Positions 10,312-20,557 of a stretch of 64,000 nucleotides of DNA are shown here, piece after piece. A model generated the notes under the pieces. It searched no databases. It worked only from the letters and a program-made list of their open reading frames with translations, and was not told where the DNA came from. The stretch covers positions 124,001-188,000 of the forward strand of contig WHUX01000016.1 of NCBI GenBank assembly GCA_015179025.1, given 5' to 3'. The stretch is from Terfezia claveryi. Its lineage: Eukaryota > Ascomycota > Pezizomycetes > Pezizales > Pezizaceae. A program made the translations under genes and the position numbers. Each line of letters opens with the position of its first letter. The first letter of the stretch is position 1.

Positions 10312-11985
10312 GGCGGCAGGTCAAGCTGAGGTTAGGACTCCCCCAGTGCACTCTCGAGATATCCCCCATCTATATGCGGAGACATAGCTAGCTAGGTACG
10401 TGAACTCGCCAGAAAACCAGCGGACTCTATGTGAATGTATAGCTAATTGCTCTTAGGACTCCGCCAGTGCAGTTCCGATATATCCCCAATCTATATGCGC
10501 AGACACAGGCATAGCTAGGTAGGTGAACTCGCCAGAAAACCAGCGGACTCTATGTGAATGTATGTCTAATTGCTCTTAGGACTCCCCCAGTGCAAGACAT
10601 AGCTAGGTACGTGAACTCGCCAGAAAACCAGCGGACTCTATGTGAATGTATACCTAATTGCTCTTAGGACTCCGCCAGTGCAGTTCCGATATATCCCCAA
10701 TCTATATGCGCAGACACAGGCATAGCCAGGTACGTGAACTCGCCAGAAAACCAGCGGACTCTATGTGAATGTATGTCTAATTGCTCTTAGGACTCCCCCA
10801 GTGCAAGACATAGCTAGGTACGTGAACTCGCCAGAAAACCAGCGGACTCTATGTGAATGTATACCTAATTGCTCTTAGGACTCCGCCAGTGCAGTTCCGA
10901 TATATCCCCAATCTATATGCGCAGACACAGGCATAGCCAGGTACGTGAACTCGCCAGAAAACCAGCGGACTCTATGTGAATGTATGTCTAATTGCTCTTA
11001 GGACTCCCCCAGTGCAAGACATAGCTAGGTACGTGAACTCGCCAGAAAACCAGCGGACTCTATGTGAATGTATACCTAATTGCTCTTAGGACTCCGCCAG
11101 TGCAGTTCCGATATATCCCCAATCTATATGCGCAGACACAGGCATAGCTAGGTACGTGAACTGGCCAGAAAACCAGCGGACTCTAGCTAATTGCTCTTAG
11201 GACTCCGCTAGTGCAGTTCCGATATATCCCCAATCTATATGCGCAGACACAGGCATAGCTAGGTACGTGAACTCGCCAGAAAACCAGCGGACTCTATGTG
11301 AATGTATGTCTAATTGCTCTTAGGACTCCCCCAGTGCAAGGCATAGCTAGGTACGTGAACTCGCCAGCTAACCAGCGGACTCTATGTGAATGTATAGCTA
11401 ATTGCTCTTAGGACTCCGCCAGTGCAGTTCCGATATATCCCCAATCTATATGCGCAGACACAGGCATAGCTAGGTACGTGAACTGGCCAGAAAACCAGCG
11501 GACTCTAGCTAATTGCTCTTAGGACTCCGCTAGTGCAGTTCCGATATATCCCCAATCTATATGCGCAGACACAGGCATAGCTAGGTACGTGAACTCGCCA
11601 GAAAACCAGCGGACTCTATGTGAATGTATGTCTAATTGCTCTTAGGACTCCCCCAGTGCAAGGCATAGCTAGGTACGTGAACTCGCCAGATAACCAGCGG
11701 ACTCTATGTGAATGTATTGCTAATTGCTCTTAGGACTCCGCCAGTGCAGTTCCGATATATCCCCAATCTATATGCGCAGACACAGGCATAGCCAGGTACG
11801 TGAACTCGCCAGAAAACCAGCGGACTGTATGTGAAGGCATAGCTAATTGCTCTTAGGACTCCGCAAGTGCACTCCCGAGATATTCCCCATCTATATGCGT
11901 AGACATACCTAGGTACGTGAACTCGCCAGCAAATCCACGGACTTTATGGGAACGCATAGCTAATTGCTCTAGTAATAGGCATTGC
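10312..11985 (-). repeat. Right-arm tandem array, inverted copy of the 88-123-bp array
   Basis: CTAATTGCTCTTAGGACTCC recurs from about 10440 to 11960, with alternating long (CCCCAATCTATATGCGC-containing) and short units as in the left arm. It has a few more units than the left arm, so copy number evolves independently in the two arms. Confidence 0.85.
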
Positions 11986-12623
11986 TAATGGCAGTGGATG
12001 ACTACATCAGCCAGCAATTGGGTAGCTCTAGGTATGTGCAGTCTCGCGATATCAGCGTTCTGTTCTTAATAGCTATATGGATATTATTAGATCAAAGCAC
12101 GGCGATAACGACTTTGCAGACGGCTCAGATCAGGGAACCGCTAGGATTTTTGGAGGCATATACGCAGGATGAGTTCAAGTGGGATGCATGAGAGAATGGT
12201 TCATTGGAAGTGCATCTATAGCTCAGCTATGTATATAGAAATTCAAACGTACATAGTTCTTGCAATGTATAGCTGCTATCACCTCCATGCTCTGAGTGCA
12301 CACAGTGGTTTGCCTATCAGGTAGTTGTGCCAGGGCGTCGATGTTAAAGACACGCATCACGGCGGCACCTCAGAAAACACGGCGCCAGGGCGGTACCTTC
12401 CAAGACATAGCGTCAGAGCTCGTTCCTGATGATTGTGCAGGAACGTCAGGGTCAGGTGGAGGACCATGTGGTGCCAGCGTCAGCAGGCAGCCTGTGAAGA
12501 GCCGGCGTCGGGGAGACAGAGAAACAGCGGAGAGCGCCGGTAACTGGCAGTTTGTCATTAGTGGCACCGAAGGCGTCAGGCGCCATAAAGGCAAACTATA
12601 TTCCTTTGTGATGCACGCCAGGA

Positions 12624-13116
12624 AGGGATCAAGATCTCAAGGCCAGAAAATCTCAAGGTAGAGATATACGCGGACGCCTCCTACGGAGGGGAGGATTGCA
12701 AATCTCAGAGTGGAGTATTGATAACTCTGGGACAGCAGCCGGTAGGATGGTATTCCCGAAGGCAGGATATAATCGCCCTATCAGTAACCGAAGCGGAATA
12801 TATCGCGGCATGCGAAGGAGCCAAAGACGGAGCTTGGACAATGCAACTTCTGAACGAACTGAAGATTTAGTCAGTACCAATGCTCACAACGGACAGCGAG
12901 GGAGCTCTCCACCTCACCAAAACCAGCAAGTTCCACAGACGGAGCCGGCATATCGAACATCGATTCCATTATATACGACAACAAGTCCGGAGGAAATATC
13001 TCACACTCAAGGCAATTCCTGGCAAGGACAACCCAGCGGACCTCCTAACGAAGTTGCATTCGATGCCGGTTATCAAGGATTGGAAGAAGCGATGGATGAG
13101 TATGCATGGATCGTAG
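12624..13116 (+). pseudogene. Copia RNase H domain (C-terminal part of pol), split off by the foldback-like element
   Basis: Resumes the pol frame with GIKIS, then YADASYGG (first catalytic Asp), SQSGVLITLGQQP, a SVTEAEY motif (catalytic Glu) and TDSEGALHLTK (third Asp), ending with DNPADLLTK, the usual copia C-terminal motif. One in-frame TAG at 12868-12870 interrupts it between NELKI and the TDSEGAL segment. Apart from that stop the frame is continuous, better kept than the RT half. Confidence 0.85.
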
Positions 13117-13170
13117 ATTGGGAAATACCAGATGTGCTTGGATCTGAATGGCAGCTCGAGTAAGGGAGGG

Positions 13171-13441
13171 TGTAGGAAATACTCTCGCCGGTAGAATCCA
13201 GAAAGGGAAAGTGACGGTATACTGGGATAAACAGGGATTAATGCAGGGACTCTCGGAAGGGAAAGTGACGGTGCGAAAGGGCACATATAAGCGACCGGAT
13301 CGCACCTACTAGATAGTTAGATAATGCAGAGCACTAGGACCATAGCAATAAGCTTATAGCGATATCTAGATATCTCTCCTCTTTGAATATACACGCAATT
13401 ATCTTCACGATTCCTTCGCTGCATAACCTCGTAATCTTACT
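13171..13441 (+). repeat. 3' LTR (271 bp) of the copia element
   Basis: Identical by eye to the 5' LTR, preceded by the polypurine tract and followed by the GTTTT duplication at 13442-13446. Confidence 0.95.
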
Positions 13442-15152
13442 GTTTTCACCCATGCGATCCTCTGGTATTAGATTTCCGTTACCTTTCCCTTTCATTTGCC
13501 GCCGACGAGCACCTCGTTTCATGATTCTATCAGACCATCTGCCGCCCACAATCGAGCCGGCGCAGTTACCAATAGCAGGAAGGATATAAGCCAAGCCGAC
13601 GATAGCGGTAGGCCAATTGTATGGAGGGCGGGAGAAGGTGGATTGGAGAGACACATTGAGGATATACTTTGTAGGGTGGTAAAGGTCAGAAAAAAATCAG
13701 CTAAGGGGAGATTTGCATGATGGAGGGAAGTACTGACCAGACACATAAATGATAAGCTACCGTACCAGATCGTTAGGGCCACTGGGGGGTACCGTATATA
13801 TTTGAGGGCAGTTATGGGATCAAAAACCGCATACCACACACTAGACCAGAACCGACACATTTTCGATCGTGGTTCGGGTTGAGTTTGCTTGTTTCTCGAC
13901 TCTTTTTTGTTGCCAGGATTGGGTAGAGAAGAGGAATCCGCCGCCGGAGAGTCTGGTGAAGCTGGTGCAGAATCAAAATTTACCATAGAACTTAAAACAC
14001 TCGCATTCTCTTCCACATCTCTTGGATCATTGTCTACGAGGTGTTCATCCTTCTTCTCATTAATATGGTTCACCTGTGTCTTCCTCCTTAAAGTTTCCGG
14101 CAACACGGTTACCAATAATATCCACAGAACCACCCCGAAGAAGAAAATAAACCACATTGTCCCTCTCCATCCAAACTTCGATGCGACACCACCTCCGATC
14201 AAAGGGGCAATCAAAGGTCCCAATAGTGGGCCTAGATAAAACCATCCCATAGCTTTCCCCCGTTCTCGGACTTCCCAGATATCTGAAATGGTTCCAGCTC
14301 CAACAGCCTGTACTGCACCAGCACTTCCACCCGAACCTATTCGCATTAGTATAAGGAACCATAATGCGGATTTAGGTACCAGTGCAGCGGCAAGATTAAA
14401 GAGCGTGAAAGCAGTAAACGAAGTGAGATAAACTGTTCGTCGGCCGTGGACTTCAGAGAACCTTGACCAATACATGGGGAAGACGGCCATGGAGCCCATA
14501 TAGAAGGCAACATTAAGATTAGTGATTGAGTCAGACGCGTTGAAATCTTCTGAGATGAGGTTGAGGGCAGCTGTCAAGGTATGAAGGTGTTAGCATATGT
14601 TGTTGGGAATATTGAGATTGGGCACAAAGTAAGGATCAGAAATGATGAGTGACTGAAAGTGAGGCTCGAGGAGCTAGGAGAGCTAGCTCATAAAAGACTG
14701 ATAAGTCATGATCATATAGTGTTTGGTGATTTCACCCCATCTCATAATCTTCGAATGGTGGCTTGGCCATGGCTATCAGTAGAACGTATGGAATGCTGAT
14801 GCTACCGTAAAATTCACTCAACCTCCAAACAGAAACCCCAAGCAAGGAAATTCTTCTACTCACGGAATAGGACTGCACTTCCCATTGGAGCTGCTGCACC
14901 AGCCAGACCAACAGTCGCAGTGATTAAACTCTTCACACCCCGGGTGTATTCAAAGGGATCCTGAACTTCTGGTATGACCACAAATATGCTGTTCCCGAGG
15001 ATGCCTTGACGGTGTTTCCTAGGGATAATCCCCGCGGGATTCGTAGTCGTCCGTATCAATGCTAATTCATTGCCATTGCTTGCCGCCCCGGTTAATATAT
15101 TAATTGGCACGGGCTCCTGCACTGGCTGCTGTGTCACTGTCGTCATCGACAT
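13442..15152 (-). pseudogene. 5' part of an MFS drug:H+ antiporter gene (QDR/DHA1 type), interrupted by the copia insertion
   Basis: Exon 1 is 15152-14864, exon 2 is 14570-13738 and exon 3 starts at 13666 and runs into the element at 13442. Introns have GTGAGT/GTCAGT donors and AG acceptors. The protein has a hydrophilic N-terminus of about 60 residues, then membrane helices with hallmark MFS motifs: FSEVHGRR (loop 2-3, motif A type), LMRIGSGGSAGAVQAVGAG (helix 4), GPLLGPLIAPLIGG (helix 5, antiporter motif C type), a long charged central loop after helix 6, and GGRWSDRIMKRGARRR in the second half. This is the arrangement of plasma-membrane 12-spanner multidrug or polyamine exporters such as Qdr. 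With the downstream half at 1476-1935 the protein would be 576 aa, a normal length. As it stands, translation after GEN enters the LTR and stops after about 37 foreign codons. Confidence 0.88.
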
Positions 15153-16594
15153 CGGGACTCGACTCGAAAGCAGTACATACGAGTGTTTATGTGGGATCTG
15201 AAGTTAGACGTCTTTCGAACCCACTACAGTTGACTGGTATTTTATGCATTTTTTTCTGAGTGGCGAGAGTGCCAACTTATTTATATACCACACTCTTGAC
15301 GATTCACCGAGCTCGTCATTAAAGGCAACTTGATGTGAAGAAAATTCCAAAGCTTCGAGCGTGCCGTGAGATCCGGGGAAAACGCTTCTAAACCCCCTGG
15401 AGAACCGATTCCAGTCGAAAGAACTACCAAATAATGGCTAGTAGTTAGAGAGAGTCTAAAGAATTTGTAAACTCCTACCTAAGTGGATAGGCCTAGCTAA
15501 GGAAGCCACTGACTAATTCTTTTCTTGACAGTAAGGTTATATAACCCTATGATGCATATCGAATGGGCATGTGGATCATTTACATTTACATCACGGCTTC
15601 TACGCTCTAAGTCAGTGGAACTAGGGAACTCGAGCTGGCTCTTCATAATGCTCTCCCAGGAGGAGGACATGTGGCTCATGAATCTCCACTAGTGTGCTGC
15701 AGCAACAAAGTTAGGGCAGATTCCTAGATTTGATAGGTACAACTCTCTGGAAAAAGCTGGTGGCGGTTGCAGCTTGATAATGCTCAAGTGGATGCAGTTT
15801 TAGTGGATACACACGTCCTCTGCAATTGCAACCTTCATGACATTGCGAGCATTCTTGCCGAGCAGCCGCGATCTGTGGCTTTTCATCAACGAATTCGAAA
15901 GTTATTTCTATAGCAGCTCGTTACGGTCGGTTATGGGCCGAAAGTACGTGCCATAGCGTTGGACTGGTTCACTCGGCAGACTAGCCTGGTAATAGGCATC
16001 GGATGTCCACACAGCAGTATGGTTACCCTGAACTGCAGAACGATGGATACCTACCTATCTGAAGAAAGTGCGATCGAGATAGTAAGCTGTTACCATACGC
16101 TTGCAGTTTGAGGTGCATTGGAAACTTGATTTATTTTCTTTTGAGGTGCATGCAGCTGATGAGCTTTCGAGATCCCAAATATCCGTACTTCGGGGCAAAA
16201 GCAGGATTCGTGCCAAGCGATCGCAACAATCCCAGCCCTACAGTTATCATCCCATCTCGGTCGTAATTCATTAGTCTGGTTGGCACAAGCCTCTCGTAGA
16301 GAGGTAATTCATTACCGCATTTGTCGTCGTGCAGGGTTAGGCTCGTGCTAGGCTCGTGCTAGGCTCGTGTCGCTTCGATACTTGGCTGAGGGAGGGGGCA
16401 TCTTTCTGCGCATTCCAGGCGGCGGCATCAACTTAAGCAATTACGCTGTGTGCACCCCAATAATAAAGACAGCAGTGGCAGACCCACTACCAAGCATCAA
16501 CCTCGATACCCAGCGAACCATTTCTTCTTGGAACAGCAGCAATAAAGACAGTAGCAAGAACAGCAAGAACAGCAGGCGAAGCAATCAGTTCAAT
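15153..16594. other. Divergent intergenic region between the MFS and phospholipase D genes
   Basis: About 1.4 kb containing the promoters of the two divergent genes. No gene is recognised; a minus-strand ORF at 15497-15679 has no motif. A 32-nt mini-insertion lies at 16272-16303. A triplicated GGCTCGTGCTA-like run at 16341-16369 precedes the phospholipase D coding region. Confidence 0.6.
16263..16312 (+). repeat. Mini-insertion A: 32-nt TAGTCT element flanked by perfect 9-bp direct repeats
   Basis: GTAATTCAT occurs at 16263-16271 and again at 16304-16312. Between them is a 32-nt unit (16272-16303) that begins TAGTCTGGTTGGCACAAGCC and ends in a small hairpin (CCTCTC-GTA-GAGAG). The bases after the right repeat (TA) extend the match to 11 bp if counted with the element's first two bases. 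Confidence 0.8.
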
Positions 16595-19500
16595 ATGGGT
16601 AGGAATTCGAAAGGCAGAAAGAATCACTCCGGGTCTGAAGACGACACGGATGACGGGTTTGAGAGACGTTCGAAGTACTCCGAGTACTCTGATGATGATG
16701 AGAGGAAGAAGGAAAGGAAGTACAAGGACAGAGAAAAGAGTGGAGATAGGAGCAAGGACAAGGGGAATAAGGGCAAGCGCTATTCTGCTGAAAGATCCAC
16801 AGGGTCACCCTATGCGTCGGGACCAGGTGGGGGACCAGGTGGGGAACCTGGAGGGGTTGTTGGAGGGGTGCCAACCAGACTAGTTGGAGGGGGTTATGCG
16901 CCAGCTGTGAGTAGCGCCGCAGCCGGCTTTTATCAACCGTACGTTGTTACACAGCCGCCAGAGACTCAGAGAGGTGATTATGGACACTATCAGCAACCAC
17001 AAGGGGGCTATCCCCCAGCCACTCACCCAACTCCACAGCAGTATACAGAGGCTGGCGGCTATTCCTCAGCGGGATATGCTGCAACACCCCCACCAGCGAC
17101 TACGGCTCATTCACTCTACGTAGAAGGATATACTCCGCCACCTCCAGTGCAGTATGGCTACAATACTCCCCCTCCTTTAAACGCACCGTATGCGGGCTAC
17201 CAGACCCAACCTGCCTATGGCTATACCCCCTCCCCGGCTCCTACAGTGCCGTATGAGCATATGCAGCAGTATTATCCCCATCCTCCCGCCCCAGAAGAGT
17301 CCTACAGGGGCAGTTACCCACCTCCTGCAGGGGAATCTTCTGCTTTTCAAGAAGCCTATGGCCTTTACCCATCCAAAGTTTCCGAGCAGGATTCCAGCCT
17401 TTACACAAAGTACCCCACACCAGAACATGCCAAGCCAAAGAAGTACGTTCGAAAATACCATTCGACTGCTCAAGAAAGCACGCTTGCACAGTTGAAGCCT
17501 GAGGCACAGACGGCGCAAGCCCACGGCACAACTGTGGGCCCCGCTTCGACAGCTCCAACAGCTCCAACAGCAAGTGTTGGTAGTTGTGGGGGAGGAATCC
17601 TTGGGTTTCTGCAGAAGCGAAAGAGTAACAAACCACAAGATATTCTTGGCTCCTTTGCTGGGTCTCTTCTGCCTTCACTGCATGACTATGCTCGTACTCT
17701 CTTCCCACCCTCGACCACTCACTCAAATCCATATTATCCAAATTCTGCCACTACTCCGGGTAACCCCGATCTCGAAACAGGACACAGGTACAACTCTTTT
17801 GCTCCTATGCGCACTAGTGTGAAGCACCATCCAAAATGGTATGTTGATGGAAAGGACTACATGTGGGCTGTGTCCTCTGCTTTGGAGAATGCGAAACATA
17901 CAATTTGGATTATGGACTGGTGGCTTTCTCCGGAGTTGTACCTCCGCAGGCCTGCCTCGAGGTGGACATTCCCAGGTGATCCCCAGGTGGCAGATACAGG
18001 CTTGATAATATGCTTGCAGCAGCAGCTGCTCGTGGTGTTGAGATCAAGATAGTTGTTTACAAAGAAGTTGAGGCAGCGTTGACCCTCAATTCCCATTATA
18101 CGAAACGAGCACTTGAGGCGAGGCACCCTAATATTGCAGTTATGCGTCACCCAGACCATGTCCCTGACGCAACGAACACGGTCACAGATATCTACGCACA
18201 AGTGAAAGATGGGTATAGATTCGGTGATCTCATGCGGGGCTTATATGGTATGAAAGATGGCAAGGTGCTCTTCTGGGCCCATCATGAGAAAATGGTGCTT
18301 GTTGATGCAGGCTGGGGAGAAGGCCAGGAGAAGGGTTTTATGGGAGGTCTAGATTTGTGCTTTGGTAGATGGGATACGAATGAGCACCCAATAGCTGATA
18401 TGAGGGAGGATATCCAAGGTGGAATATTTTTGGGACAAGACTACAATAATGCTAGGTATGTAATATCTATGGAACTGTTACTTCTCTGCTCTAAAAAACT
18501 ATCCTCAAGGGTAATGGACTTCCACACAGTCGACAACTGGACCCAGAACAAGCTCGACCGTGCAACCTCCTCTCGTATGGGGTGGTCTGACGTTTCGTTT
18601 TCCCTTCAAGGACCTGTTCTCAAGGATATGGCCATGCACTTCATCCAAAGGTGGAACTTCATATATGATGAGAAGTACCGTATTCGCTTCTCAGGTGGTG
18701 AGAGGTACAAGAAACTACCCGAGCTTAGTAATGCAGATGATCCTAAGGTGAGAAAGAAGTTGCATGGAATAAAGGAAAAGATGAAGGTCAAGTATGGAGA
18801 TTACTCTCAAGCAGGGTATGGGGGTAATCCAGCCATGAGTGGACAGTATGGAGTACCTCAACACAGTGAATATCAATATCATGGACCAGTGCAGAGTGAT
18901 TTCTCAGGACTTGACGATCACGGTGAAGAAGGTTTGGGTGATAGAGATGGAGTAAGGTGCCAGCTCTTGAGGAGCGCGAGTAAATGGAGTCATGGAACCA
19001 TTGAAACTGAGGTAAGTGGCCAAGCGCTCTAATAAACTGTTCACACTAACACAATCCGCAAAGCACTCAATTTGCAATGCTTATATTGATATAATCCTCT
19101 CGGCCCAACACTTCATTTACATCGAGAACCAATTTTTCATTACAGCTACCACCGAAAAAAAACAATCCCCTATCCTCAATATGATCGGTGCCGCTATTGT
19201 GGAACGTATCATGCGTGCTTACAACGCCAGGCGACCTTTCAAGATTATCATCCTCATACCAGCCGTGCCCGCTTTCGCAGGAGACCTCAAAGACGAGGGA
19301 TCCCTAGGCACCCGCGCGATCATGGAATTCCAATATAGAAGTATTATTCGGGATAACCAAAACCCAGGATATAGCATCATTGAGCAGCTCATTGCCAAAG
19401 GAATTCCTCCAGACCAGGTAAAGAACTACATAAGTTTTTATAACTTGAGGACTTATGATCGCATCAATTACACTAAGCGTGTCGAGAGTGCAGAGAAACA

Positions 19501-20557
19501 GAGTGGTGTGGCATATGACCAGGCAAGACAAGACCTTGAAAAGAAGACTACAGGCGTTGGGTATGGCCCTTATGGCTCTGGACGTGGTAATGAGGCAGAA
19601 AGATACCATAGCCAGCAGATAATTTCGCGGCCCTCAGTTGCGGACAAGTATGCCAGTACTGCACGTTGCGCCATGCTTGGGGGTGGGGATGTCCGAGAAG
19701 TCCCCTGGTATGGTGCACCAGAGAAGGAAATTGAAGCATTTGTCAGCGAAGAGCTATATATCCACTCTAAGCTCCTCATCGCTGATGATCGCACTGTCAT
19801 TTGTGGTTCCGCGAATTTGAATGATAGGAGTCAGCTTGGCGACCATGACTCTGAGATTGCCATGGTCATTGAGGATCCAACTCCCCTACCATCCATGATG
19901 GCAGGCCAACCATATATCGCCAGCCACTTTGCTGGGACTCTTAGAAGGCAGCTTTTCAGAGAACATCTTGGACTTATTCCTGCTCAAGACTTGAGTGATA
20001 CTCGAGATGAGAACATGCAGCCGAGCCCAGTCCCGAATGTTTATGACTTTGATTCAGAGGAGGATAGGCTAGTGACCGATCCTCTCGGAATGGAATTCAC
20101 CAGGGTATGGGAACAGACTGCCAGGGTGAATACTGAATGTTTCCGTCAAGTATTCCGCCCCGTCCCGGATGACGGGATCACTAATTGGAAGATGTATGAT
20201 GAATGGTTTGAGACGGTATTTAAAGCACCAAAGGTTAATAAAGTAGAGAAGGAGGAGAAGGTGGCTGCGAGTGCTGCGGAAGTGAAACCAGCGACTCCAG
20301 TTACGGGGACGCAGGAAGGTGAAAAGGTGGTTGCGACCCCTCCGCCAGCACCAAAAGCGGAGGAAATGTGGGGCCATGTGGTTAGGCGGAACTTTTCAAA
20401 AGACCCAGTCCAGGCGGCGAAGGAGGTGAAGCAGGTGCTAGCGCATATAAGAGGACATTTGGTAGAGTTTCCATTGCACTTTTTGGAGGAGGAAGATATT
20501 GCAAAGGAGGGCGTTGTACGTTTTCAGGCCCCTAGAACGGACGTTATTTTTTGCTGA
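16595..20557 (+). CDS. Phospholipase D (fungal PLD1-type, two HKD motifs)
   Basis: Hydrolyses phosphatidylcholine to phosphatidic acid and choline. I chose ATG 16595 because the upstream open frame has no ATG. The N-terminal ~400 residues are a charged RS/EK-rich segment followed by a Gly/Pro/Tyr/Gln-rich low-complexity region, unusual beside yeast Spo14, which carries PX/PH domains there. The catalytic part starts at DWWLSPELYLRRP (~17910). HKD1 is HEKMVLVD (18286-18309) and HKD2 is HSKLLIAD (19762-19785), with IENQFFI and GSANLNDRS motifs. Introns are 18456-18509 and 19012-19063. Between RRPAS (17950) and YRLDN (17994) the frame must change; the only neat junction is a 32-nt GT-AG intron (17962-17993), shorter than normal, so an indel or sequencing error is also possible. 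Only low-confidence domains, if any, precede the catalytic core. Confidence 0.88.

Larger units (their letters stand above)
6285..12618. mobile_element. ~6.3-kb foldback-like element: giant imperfect inverted repeat nested in the copia RNase H gene
   Basis: From about 6550 to 9755 and from about 12410 back to 9765 the two halves are reverse complements with few differences. For example, the stretch with AATTTCTATATACATAGCT near 6710 recurs inverted near 12235, and 6983 onward recurs inverted near 11970. Outer to inner, each arm has GC-rich subterminal sequence, an 88-123-bp tandem array, a unique ~250-bp segment (8300-8580; inverted at 10050-10330) and a 36-nt/AT array at the centre. The right arm's central array is much shorter. 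Joining the flanks restores the RNase H frame (LCCTHQ then GIKIS). CAGGA sits at both ends (6280-6284, 12619-12623), possibly part of a longer imperfect duplication (TGCAC...CAGGA). No transposase is seen, so it would be non-autonomous. It also resembles a MULE-type long-TIR element. Confidence 0.75.
1936..13441 (+). mobile_element. Ty1/copia LTR retrotransposon, 11.5 kb, carrying a nested foldback-like insertion
   Basis: Two 271-bp LTRs (1936-2206 and 13171-13441) read as identical base for base. They start TGTA, end TACT, and are flanked by GTTTT on both sides (1931-1935, 13442-13446), a 5-bp duplication usual for Ty1/copia. Just inside the left LTR, 2207-2223 (GGTTATGAGCCCGGCGC) is complementary to the anticodon region of initiator tRNA-Met, the half-tRNA primer site known for copia-like elements. 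A purine tract (AAGGGAGGG, 13162-13170) precedes the right LTR. The domain order gag, zinc knuckle, protease, integrase, RT, RNase H is the copia order. About 6.3 kb of the interior is a second element inserted in RNase H; without it the element would be about 5.2 kb, the usual copia size. Pol is broken by many frameshifts and stops. Confidence 0.93.

Noticed and set aside
6983..11985. CRISPR-like array
   Set aside because: Units are contiguous tandem repeats of 88-123 bp without unique spacers, in a eukaryotic genome, and present as inverted arms.
16272..16303. tRNA-derived SINE fragment
   Set aside because: TAGTCTGGTTGGCA resembles a tRNA D-arm, but there is no B box or full cloverleaf in any copy, and the D-stem does not pair well.
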